A DNA stretch of 48,680 bases from NCBI RefSeq assembly GCF_002954775.1, contig NZ_PJME01000063.1, positions 1 to 48,680 on the forward strand, written 5' to 3'. The DNA is from Streptomyces geranii. Lineage in GTDB: Bacteria; Actinomycetota; Actinomycetes; Streptomycetales; Streptomycetaceae. Position 1 is the first letter of the stretch. Each line of letters begins with the position of its first letter. Shown here piece by piece: positions 39,590 to 46,239 of the stretch. A model generated the notes under the pieces. It ran no database searches. It saw only the letters and a program-made list of their open reading frames with translations, and was not told the DNA's origin. The position numbers and the translations under genes were made by a program.

Positions 39590-40558
39590 TCAGTGGGGTG
39601 CCGCTGCGAGCGCTGCCCGCAGGTGACCGTCGCTCTCGGCGAGGAGCCGGGCCGCCGTGGGGCCGTCCACGCCGCCCAGGACGACGAGGATCGCGTTCTT
39701 CGTCTCGCCGTCCGTCGCCGCGAGCGCCGCCTCGATCTCCTCGTCGCCCGCCCCGGTCGCCAGCGCCACGATCCGCCGCGAACGGGCGCGGAGCTTCTCG
39801 TTCGACGCCCGTACGTCGACCATGAGATTCCCGTACGTCTTGCCGAGCCGGATCATCGTGATCGTCGACAGCATGTTGAGGACCAGCTTCTGCGCGGTCC
39901 CCGCCTTGAGCCGCGTCGACCCGGTCAGCAGCTCGGGCCCGACGACGATCTCGATGCCGTGGTCGGCCGCCGCCGCGAGCGCGCTGTGCGCGTTGCAGGA
40001 CAGCCCGATCGTCAACGCCCCCTGCGCACGGGCGTGTTCGACGGCTCCGATCGCGTAGGGCGTACGGCCGGAGGCGGACACCCCGACCACCGTGTCCAGG
40101 GCGGTGACGCCGAGCGCGTCCAGGTCGTCGGCGGCCAGCTCCCTGGAGTCCTCGGCGCCCTCGACGGAGGTGACCATGGCTGCCGGTCCACCCGCGATCA
40201 CGCCCACGACCCGCGCGGGGTCGGTGTTGAAGGTGGGCGGGCACTCGGAGGCGTCCAGCACGCCGAGCCGGCCGGGGGTACCGGCGCCCGCGTAGACCAG
40301 CCGTCCGCCGCGTGCCATCCGGGCGGCGAGTGCGTCGATCGCGGCGGAGATCTCGGGGAGCCGTGCGGCGACGGCGGCCGGGACGGTGGTGTCCTCGGCG
40401 TTCATGAGACGGGCGATGTCGAGGGTGGGAAGCCGGTCGATGTCGGCCAGCTCCGGGCGGAACGCCTCGGTCGTCAGCGACTCCAACTCCTCTTTGAGGT
40501 CCTTTTTGAGGTCCTTCAGGGCGCGGTTGTTGGAGGAGGCGTCAGCGGTGGAGGTCAT
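39590..40558 (-). CDS. murQ: N-acetylmuramic acid 6-phosphate etherase
   Basis: 322 residues from ATG 40558. SIS-domain enzyme: ARGGRLVYAGAGTPGRLGVL, DASECPPTFN (catalytic Glu about 105), SASGRTPYAIGAVEHA, GPELLTGSTRLKAGTAQKLV and LNMLSTITM. It cleaves the lactyl ether of MurNAc-6-P to GlcNAc-6-P, used for recycling cell-wall muramic acid; the product is the substrate of NagA. Downstream of an RpiR regulator in the same direction. Confidence 0.95.
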   Translation of the reverse strand: MTSTADASSNNRALKDLKKDLKEELESLTTEAFRPELADIDRLPTLDIARLMNAEDTTVPAAVAARLPEISAAIDALAARMARGGRLVYAGAGTPGRLGVLDASECPPTFNTDPARVVGVIAGGPAAMVTSVEGAEDSRELAADDLDALGVTALDTVVGVSASGRTPYAIGAVEHARAQGALTIGLSCNAHSALAAAADHGIEIVVGPELLTGSTRLKAGTAQKLVLNMLSTITMIRLGKTYGNLMVDVRASNEKLRARSRRIVALATGAGDEEIEAALAATDGETKNAILVVLGGVDGPTAARLLAESDGHLRAALAAAPH

Positions 40559-40597
40559 GGCGTGCGGCTCTTTCTGGTCTAACGGTCCAACGGCCTA

Positions 40598-40680
40598 ACG
40601 GTCTTTCGATCCACGGTCTTTCGATCCACGGTCTTTCGGTCCAACGGTCTTTCGGTCCAACGGTCTTCAGGTCTTTTCAG
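40598..40680. repeat. Tandem short repeats between rpiR and murQ
   Basis: Units of about 16-17 bases built on ACGGTCTTTCG(A/G)TCCA repeat about four times (40612-40665), with related CGGTCC/CGGTCT fragments before and after up to GGTCTTTTCAGGTCTTCC. AC-GGTC half-sites recur in the same orientation. Could hold several binding sites or be slippage; too short and irregular for CRISPR. Confidence 0.6.
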
Positions 40681-40691
40681 GTCTTCCGGCG

Positions 40692-41678
40692 CTACCGGCG
40701 GGATGTCGTGTTGTTGCCGCTGCGCGGGGTGTGACGGTGGGCCAGGGCCTCGTAGGAGGCGGAGAGGGCCGGGGCGGCGGTCTCGTACGTCTTCTGCGCC
40801 ACGCCTATGAACAGGCAGTCCACGACGAGGAGTTGACTGGTCCGGGAAGACATGGCGGCCGGGCGCAGCTCGCTCTCGCGGGCCGTGGAGGTGGTGAGGA
40901 TGTGGTCGGCGTACTGCGTGACGGGCCCGTCGGGCCGCCCGGTGATCGCGACGGTGGTGGCCCCGCGTTCGAAGGCGACGCGGAGCGGCTCGATGACGTC
41001 ACCGGTCGACCCGGAGTGGGTGATCGCGACGGCGACGTCCTTCGCGCGCAGCTGCACGGCGTTGGTGACGGCGAGGTGCGGGTCGCTGTGGGCGTGCGCT
41101 ATCAGCCCTATGCGCAGCAGCTTCTGGGTGAGGTCCTGGGCGACCAGACCGGAGGCGCCGACGCCGTAGATGTCGATGCGCCGGGCGGCGGCGAGCGCGC
41201 CGACGGCGGCGGACAGCTGGGCGATGTCCAGCCCGGCGGCCGTGTCGGCGAGGGTCTGCTGCTCGTCGTACGCCAGTTTCGCCACGACGTCGGCGAGGGG
41301 GTCGTCGACCGCGATGTCGGCGGTGACGGCGGGGGAGCGCCCCGACTGCTGCTGGGCGGCGAGTCCGGCGAGCGCGAGCCGCAGATCGCGATACCCCGGG
41401 TAGCCGAGCAGCCGTGCCGTACGGACGACGGTCGCCTCGCTGGTGCCGGTGAGTTCGGCGAGCCCGGTGACCGTGAGGGCGGCGCAGCCGGCCGGGTCGG
41501 CGGCGACCGCCTCGGCGACGCGCTGCATGGAGCGGGTCATCGTGGGCGCGAGCGTCCGCACCTTGGCGGCGAGGGCGGCGGGCGCGGGCGGGGTGACACC
41601 GAGCCCGCTGGGTGCGGTGGCGGCTGATCCGAAAATTTCCTTCACTTCGTGGGTCACATGATGAAAGATATTTTCCAT
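40692..41678 (-). CDS. RpiR family regulator with SIS domain (MurR-like)
   Basis: 328 residues from ATG 41678 (MENIFHHVTHEVKEIFGS); GTG 41657 would give a shorter protein. N-terminal RpiR HTH (AAKVRTLAPTMTRSMQRVAE, GLAELTGTSEATVVRTARLL then GYPGYRDLRLALAGL), C-terminal SIS sugar-phosphate domain (IYGVGASGLVAQDLTQKLLR, AITHSGSTGDVIEPLRVAFE). By position next to murQ it should sense MurNAc-6-P or GlcNAc-6-P. AT-rich palindromes lie at its start. Confidence 0.92.
   Translation of the reverse strand: MENIFHHVTHEVKEIFGSAATAPSGLGVTPPAPAALAAKVRTLAPTMTRSMQRVAEAVAADPAGCAALTVTGLAELTGTSEATVVRTARLLGYPGYRDLRLALAGLAAQQQSGRSPAVTADIAVDDPLADVVAKLAYDEQQTLADTAAGLDIAQLSAAVGALAAARRIDIYGVGASGLVAQDLTQKLLRIGLIAHAHSDPHLAVTNAVQLRAKDVAVAITHSGSTGDVIEPLRVAFERGATTVAITGRPDGPVTQYADHILTTSTARESELRPAAMSSRTSQLLVVDCLFIGVAQKTYETAAPALSASYEALAHRHTPRSGNNTTSRR
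41631..41678. promoter_or_regulatory. Two AT-rich palindromes at the start of the RpiR gene
   Basis: GAAAATTTC (41631-41639) and the 18-base ATGGAAAATATCTTTCAT (minus strand, 41678-41661; 7 of 9 pairs). GAAA/TTTC arms are typical of RpiR-type operators. The second includes the annotated ATG, so autoregulation or a downstream start is likely. Confidence 0.45.
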
Positions 41679-41713
41679 TCGGACCTGTGGTCAAGAGTGC
41701 GCACAATGGGTGC

Positions 41714-42112
41714 ATGACCCCCATCACCCCCTTGGAGCAGGCGCTGCACACGGCCCGCGCGCTCGTCCTCACCGACCTGGCCGAGGGCGAGGTCGCCGAA
41801 CCGGACGTCGTGTCGATGGTGGAGGCGTCGGTGGCGGAACGCCGCTGGTGGGTCGAGCAGTGGCCCGAGGGCTCGGAGTACGTGGCGGGCCTGATCGCCC
41901 AGGACGTCCAGGACGCCCTCCTGGAACGCCACGGCCGCTGGCCCCTGTGCCCGGTCTGCGGCTCGGGCGACCCGCACGCCCTGGACGTGGAACCGGAACT
42001 GGGCCCCGACCCGCAGTGGGTGTGCCACAAGGCGGGGGTACGGGTGGCGGCGCTGGGCTCACTGGGCACGGCGACCACGGGCGGCCCCGACGAAGGATTC
42101 ACTTCATCGTGA
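41714..42112 (+). CDS. Hypothetical protein with C-x-x-C zinc motif
   Basis: 132 residues from ATG 41714. Helical N-terminal part (LEQALHTARALVLTDLAEGE, SVAERRWWVEQWPEGSEYVA), then RWPLCPVCGSGDPHALDVEP with H and a later C (WVCHKAGV), a plausible single-zinc ribbon. No named family recognised. Stop overlaps the next start (GTGA), so it is coupled to the DUF4031 gene; divergent from rpiR. Confidence 0.75.
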   Translation: MTPITPLEQALHTARALVLTDLAEGEVAEPDVVSMVEASVAERRWWVEQWPEGSEYVAGLIAQDVQDALLERHGRWPLCPVCGSGDPHALDVEPELGPDPQWVCHKAGVRVAALGSLGTATTGGPDEGFTSS

Positions 42113-42381
42113 CGGTCTACATAGACCCACCGGTCTGGCCGGGCCACGGCAGGCTCTGGTCCCACCTGGTGAGCGACGAGTCGTTCGAGGAACTGCACGC
42201 GTTCGCGGAGGAGTTGGGGGTTCCTCGACGGGCCTTCGAGCGGGACCACTACGACATTCCGTCGCATCGGTACGGGGATGTGGTGGGGGCGGGGGCGGTG
42301 GAGGTCAGCAGCCGCGAGGTCGTACGACTGCTGCACGGGGCGGGGCTGCGCAGACGTAAGGCGGCGGGCGGGTCACGCTGA
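42109..42381 (+). CDS. DUF4031 protein
   Basis: 90 residues from GTG 42109. VYIDPPVWPGHGRLWSHLVS, FEELHAFAEELGVPRRAFER and DHYDIPSHRYGDVVGAGAVE fit DUF4031, a short actinobacterial/proteobacterial family of unknown role. The conserved D-H-Y-D and H-R-Y residues could bind metal. Coupled to the zinc-motif gene by a 4-base overlap. Confidence 0.85.
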   Translation: MTVYIDPPVWPGHGRLWSHLVSDESFEELHAFAEELGVPRRAFERDHYDIPSHRYGDVVGAGAVEVSSREVVRLLHGAGLRRRKAAGGSR

Positions 42382-42403
42382 CCAGTACTGACAGGGAGCG
42401 GGG

Positions 42404-43498
42404 TCAGGGGCGCAACTCGTAGGCCTGGAGCCCCTCTTCGTCCAGTTCCTCGCTCACCTTCGTGAATCCGGCGCGGGCGATCACCGCCTGGGACGGGGTG
42501 TTGTGCGGCTCGACGGTCGCGAAGAGGGACCTTACGTCGTCCCGGGCCAGTGCCCACTCCGCCAGCTTGCGCAGGGCCTCCGTGGCGTAGCCGTTGCCGC
42601 GGGCGGCCTCCGCGAGGTCGTAGCCGATCTCGGCCTTGCCGTCCTCGTCCGGGACGCCGTGGAAGCCGATGCCGCCGACCGCGCGGTCGTCCTCGCGGCG
42701 TACGAGGACGTACAGGCCGAACTCCGGGCGGTGCACGCCCGCTTCGTACGCCTTGCCCACCATCCCGGCGGCCTCGCGGGTGCCGTCGAAGGGGCCGCCC
42801 TCGATCCAGTCGAAGCCGCCGGTGCCGCCCGTGCTCAGGTCGGCCGCGGCGGCCGGGCTGACGCCCTCCAGGCGGAGGCGGGTGGTGTCGAGGACGTGGT
42901 TGTTCGTCCAGTGCCACTCGGTGAGTCGGGGCCGGCCGGGGAGGTCGGCGCGGCCGGTCGCCCAGAGGAGGGTCTGCCAGGGGTCGGGGCCCGGGCGGAC
43001 CTCCGGGAAGATGCGGGTGAGGACGAACTCGGCGAGGTGGGCGGGGGGTTCGTAGGCCAGGTCCAGGCCCTGCGCGATGTCGTACGCGTGCAGCAGCACT
43101 TCGGCGATACCCATCGCCGCGAAGCCCTCGCGGTTCGCGCTGCGGAAGGGGTACGGGTGGAAGCCGCGCGCGTTGCGGGGGGCTGTGCGGACGGCGGCGC
43201 CGAGCAGGGCTCCGGTCGTCGTGAGGACGTCCAGGATGCCCGCGTTGTCGGCGGGGGCAAGACCGCCCTCACGGCCGTCGATGCTGATGAGGAAGGGGAC
43301 GTACGCGCTCTTCGCCTGGCCTGCCAACTGCCCGGCGTACGCGATGAGATCGCTGGCGATGTGCTCGGCCGTCCGTCGGCAACTCCACTCCAGCGGCCCG
43401 GCGCCGGTCTTCGCCCAGTCGCGGTCCAGCGCCGGTCGCAGCAGCGCCACCAGGCCCGCGACCGCCTCGGTTACTTCGTCTCCACCCGTGCTCAGCAT
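42404..43498 (-). CDS. Mycothiol-dependent (DinB/MDMPI-like) domain fused to GNAT
   Basis: 364 residues from ATG 43498. Residues 1-185: maleylpyruvate-isomerase N-terminal-type helical bundle (LDRDWAKTGAGPLEWSCRRT, AEHIASDLIAYAGQL, AEVLLHAYDIAQGLDLAYEP) with possible metal His residues. Residues 190-364: RimJ/L-type GNAT (TTRLRLEGVSPAAAADLSTG, EIGYDLAEAARGNGYATEAL, VEPHNTPSQAVIARAGFTKV). Two complete domains, so a real fusion and not a frame error. Possible link of thiol-dependent modification with acetylation; substrate unknown. Confidence 0.88.
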   Translation of the reverse strand: MLSTGGDEVTEAVAGLVALLRPALDRDWAKTGAGPLEWSCRRTAEHIASDLIAYAGQLAGQAKSAYVPFLISIDGREGGLAPADNAGILDVLTTTGALLGAAVRTAPRNARGFHPYPFRSANREGFAAMGIAEVLLHAYDIAQGLDLAYEPPAHLAEFVLTRIFPEVRPGPDPWQTLLWATGRADLPGRPRLTEWHWTNNHVLDTTRLRLEGVSPAAAADLSTGGTGGFDWIEGGPFDGTREAAGMVGKAYEAGVHRPEFGLYVLVRREDDRAVGGIGFHGVPDEDGKAEIGYDLAEAARGNGYATEALRKLAEWALARDDVRSLFATVEPHNTPSQAVIARAGFTKVSEELDEEGLQAYELRP

Positions 43499-43538
43499 GC
43501 GGTGAGGATAGGGGGTGGGGTGGGCGTACGGACACGCA

Positions 43539-44261
43539 TTAAATCGGCCCGGGCGCTGCTTCCAACCGCTTCAGCTCCGCCGTGATGTTGGCGCGCGCCG
43601 GTTCCTCCCAGTGGTCCGTTCCGTACGGCGTGCGGAACAGCCTTGGCAGGGCGAGGAGTTGGTGCAGTACCGCCGCCCGGCCCTCCCGGAAGGCGTCCGG
43701 GGGGATGAAGGAGTACTCCTCGCGGACGGCGGCCGTGTAGGCGGCGTACGTCTCCTGCGGCGCGGCCAGGATCGCGAGGTCCGCGTCGCACAGGACCTGG
43801 CCGTTGCGGTCGTCGGGTGCGGGGTCGTGGGTGACGGTGAGGCGGACCAGGCGGGCCACCTCGGCGGTGTCCGCCGCCGAGAGCCCGGCCTCGGGGAGCG
43901 CGCGCTCGGCGAGACGGGCGGAGCGTTCCTCGTTCTCGGAGCGGTCGGGGGCGTAGACGGCGTCGTGGAACCAGGCGGCGAGGCGGACGGCATCGGGGTC
44001 CGCCGCGTGGCCCTCCAGTACGTCGATGTGGTCCAGGACCGCGGTGAGGTGGGTGAGGGTGTGGTAGCGGCGGTGGGGTTCCTGGTAGCGGGTGAGGAGG
44101 TTGTCGGCGTAGGGGGTGGGGTCGGGGGTGGGTTCCTGGGGTTCCTGGGGTTCCCGGGAGTCTGTGGCTTGGGCTGCTCTCAGGGCTTGGGTCCAGCGGG
44201 TGCGGAGGGCGTCGAGGGCGTCGAGGGCGTCGAGGGTGTCTGGATCGGCTTGGTCGGGCAT
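43539..44261 (-). CDS. HD-domain metal-dependent phosphohydrolase
   Basis: 240 residues from ATG 44261. LLTRYQEPHRRYHTLTHLTA (first His pair), AAWFHDAVYAPDRSENEERS (HD doublet), TVTHDPAPDDRNGQVLCDAD then LAILAAP with the late Asp make up the HD metal site. The family (predicted metal-dependent HD hydrolases) hydrolyses phosphate esters or nucleotides. N-terminus shows coded repeats LDALDALDAL and EPQEPQEP from repeated DNA (44128-44240). Convergent with no gene; divergent from the DinB-type gene downstream. Confidence 0.9.
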   Translation of the reverse strand: MPDQADPDTLDALDALDALRTRWTQALRAAQATDSREPQEPQEPTPDPTPYADNLLTRYQEPHRRYHTLTHLTAVLDHIDVLEGHAADPDAVRLAAWFHDAVYAPDRSENEERSARLAERALPEAGLSAADTAEVARLVRLTVTHDPAPDDRNGQVLCDADLAILAAPQETYAAYTAAVREEYSFIPPDAFREGRAAVLHQLLALPRLFRTPYGTDHWEEPARANITAELKRLEAAPGPI

Positions 44262-44307
44262 GTGGGCATTCTCCCGGTCGGCCGCTTCCGCCCCTAGCGT
44301 GGGAAGC

Positions 44308-45039
44308 ATGACTTCTTCTGCCGATGTACGTGACGTACGTGACCCCGAGCTGCCCGGGCGGCTCCTGATCGTCGAGCGCGACGCGCTGATACCGCTGCTG
44401 CGGGCCCGGCCCGAGGCCGACTTCGGGATTCTGACCGCTGGATGCCCCGAGTGGACCGTGCGGGATGTGCTCGCGCACTGTTCGGCCGTGCTGCTGAGGG
44501 TGGTGGAGGGGCGGCTGGAGAAGGGGGCCTTCTCGCCCGAGTCGAACGCCCGGGACATCGCCGAGCGGGGCGACTGGACGAACGCGCAGGTCCTGGACGA
44601 GCTGGAGCGGGTGATGGGCGAGGCCGGGGCGGTGATCGCCAAGGCCGGGGGGAGGCTGGACGGGGCCGCGCTGGGGGAGTGGGTGCACGCCGGTGACGTA
44701 CGGGAAGCCCTTGGCGAGCCGGGGGCCTATGCGGGGCCCGGGCTGCCGTACGCGCTGCCGCTGCTCGCTCGGTTGAGCCGTGAGTACCGGCTGGTGCCGC
44801 TGCATGCCGACGTCGATGAGCTGGACGAGCCGTTGCGGCTGGGGGATGTGTCGGGGGCGCGGACGCCGGGGCGGTTCATCGGGGGTGCGGCGACGCTGGT
44901 GCGGTTGTATGCGGGGCGGCCGGTGGAGGGCTCGGGGGCAGGGGTGGGGGCTGGAGCTGGGTCTGGCTCTGGGGCGGGGGCAGGGGCGTATGAGTTGGTG
45001 GGGGTGGAGGAGCGGGAGTTGAACATGTTCGGGGGGTGA
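44308..45039 (+). CDS. Maleylpyruvate isomerase family mycothiol-dependent enzyme
   Basis: 243 residues from ATG 44308. LIVERDALIPLLRARPEADF, CPEWTVRDVLAHCSAVLLRV and the LGEWVHAGDVREALGEPGAY helix give the DinB-like four-helix bundle with three His/Glu metal ligands. The C-terminal SCP2-like domain (RTPGRFIGGAATLVRLYAG) is followed by a Gly/Ala/Ser tract (residues 210-230), coded by G-rich tandem DNA. Mycothiol, the actinobacterial thiol, is the likely co-substrate. Substrate unknown. Confidence 0.88.
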   Translation: MTSSADVRDVRDPELPGRLLIVERDALIPLLRARPEADFGILTAGCPEWTVRDVLAHCSAVLLRVVEGRLEKGAFSPESNARDIAERGDWTNAQVLDELERVMGEAGAVIAKAGGRLDGAALGEWVHAGDVREALGEPGAYAGPGLPYALPLLARLSREYRLVPLHADVDELDEPLRLGDVSGARTPGRFIGGAATLVRLYAGRPVEGSGAGVGAGAGSGSGAGAGAYELVGVEERELNMFGG

Positions 45040-45085
45040 GCGGTGGGGTGGGGGCCGGGGCGGGGCGGGCGTACTCTTGGGTCAG

Positions 45086-45101
45086 ATTGGACTAGACCTG
45101 T
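45086..45101. promoter_or_regulatory. DasR-type (dre) operator upstream of cutC
   Basis: ATTGGACTAGACCTGT matches 12 of 16 of the dre consensus and 14 of 16 of the reverse complement of the site at nagK (11725-11740). The shared TGGACTAGACCT is identical. It lies 34 bases before the cutC start, next to a TACTCT -10-like sequence (45072). Confidence 0.75.
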
Positions 45102-45134
45102 TGTAGCCGCTCCGAACGGAAAGGTGTGGACCCG

Positions 45135-45827
45135 ATGAGCCAGCGCGCAGTCCTGGAGGTGATCGCCCTCGACGTCGAGGACGCCGTCGCTGCCCAGGAG
45201 GGAGGTGCGGACCGGTTGGAGCTGGTGGCCGACATGGCCGCCGACGGGCTGACTCCGTCGGTCGCCGTTTTTGCCGCGGTTCGGGGCGCTGTCGATATTC
45301 CGGTGCGGGTGATGTTGCGGCTGGTGGACGGGTTCGGGGCCGGGGATGTGGAGGGGCTGGTTCGGGTCGCCGGGGAGTTGCGGGGGGCCGGGGCGGAGGA
45401 GTTCGTGCTGGGGTTTCTGGGGGCCGACGGGGGTGTCGATCTCGGGGCCGTCGAGCGGGTGGTGGCCGGGTTGGACGGCTGCAGGTGGACGTTCCATCGG
45501 GCGATCGACCATGCCGCCGACCGGGATGCCCTGCGCAAGCAGCTCGACGGGTTGCCGGGGCTCGATACCTACCTCACCGCCGGGTCGGCGGAGGGGGTGG
45601 ATGCGGGGCTTCCTGTGCTGGTCGCGGAGGCGGGGCGGGGTGGGGAGGCCGGGTATGAGCAGCGGTTGTTGGTGGGGGGTGGGTTGCGGCTCGATCATGT
45701 GGCGGGGTTGGTGGCTGTGGGGGTGGATGCGTTTCATATCGGGGGGGCTGCTCGGCCTGGGGGGTGGGGGAGGGCGGTTTCGGTGGGGGCTGTTGCGGAG
45801 TGGCGGGGGGTGTTGGACGGGGGGTGA
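45135..45827 (+). CDS. cutC: CutC family TIM-barrel protein
   Basis: 230 residues from ATG 45135 behind GGAAAGG; GTG 45126 adds three. AVLEVIALDVEDAVAAQEGG, ADRLELVADMAADGLTPSVA, PVRVMLR, GLDGCRWTFHRAIDHAADRD and AGLPVLVAEAGRGGEAGYEQ are CutC. Named for copper tolerance in E. coli, but copper binding has not been firmly shown and the fold resembles sugar-processing TIM barrels. The DasR-type operator suggests an amino-sugar role. Confidence 0.9.
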   Translation: MSQRAVLEVIALDVEDAVAAQEGGADRLELVADMAADGLTPSVAVFAAVRGAVDIPVRVMLRLVDGFGAGDVEGLVRVAGELRGAGAEEFVLGFLGADGGVDLGAVERVVAGLDGCRWTFHRAIDHAADRDALRKQLDGLPGLDTYLTAGSAEGVDAGLPVLVAEAGRGGEAGYEQRLLVGGGLRLDHVAGLVAVGVDAFHIGGAARPGGWGRAVSVGAVAEWRGVLDGG

Positions 45828-45837
45828 GGGGGGATTT

Positions 45838-46222
45838 TCCTTCGCCCCCGCCGCCCCTACCCGTCCCATCCCCGGGGGGGGGGGCGCCCCCCCCGCCCGC
45901 CCCCCCCCCCCCCCCCCCCCCGGCCGGGGGGGGGGGGGGGGGGGGCCGGGGGGGGGGGGGCATAGGGTGGGCCGGTGGGGGGGCGATCGGCCTGGACGGC
46001 CTCGTCCTCAAACGCCGGACGGGCTGGAGATGCCGGCCTGCGCTGAAAACCCGAGCCACGGCCTGCACCCTCAAGCCACGGCCGGTAACCACTTGCAGCC
46101 CAGCCCGGCACCCTCAGCCCGTCCGGCGTTTGAGGACGAGCGCGTTCAGCGCGATAGGCGGGGGTCTGGGGGCGCAGCCCCCAGGGATGGGTATGGGTAG
46201 GGGCGGCGGGGGCGAAAAAACT
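45838..46222. repeat. Dispersed inverted repeat block with extreme G/C homopolymers
   Basis: Third copy of the intergenic composite: GTCCTCAAACGCCGGACGGG at 46003 and its inverse CGTCCGGCGTTTGAGGACGA at 46120, with mirrored G/C-rich arms. At 45873-45960 the hairpin arms are replaced by runs of up to about 22 C and 22 G, unlike the normal gggggctgcc text of the other copies; this looks like assembly or base-calling damage. No gene. Confidence 0.85.
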
Positions 46223-46239
46223 CCCCCCGACCCCTCAGC

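Noticed and set aside
40575..40590. TCTGGTCTAACGGTCC as a third DasR operator
   Set aside because: Only the first half matches; the second half of the palindrome is missing.
40598..40680. Tandem repeats read as a CRISPR array
   Set aside because: Units are 16-17 bases with no unique spacers and no cas genes nearby.
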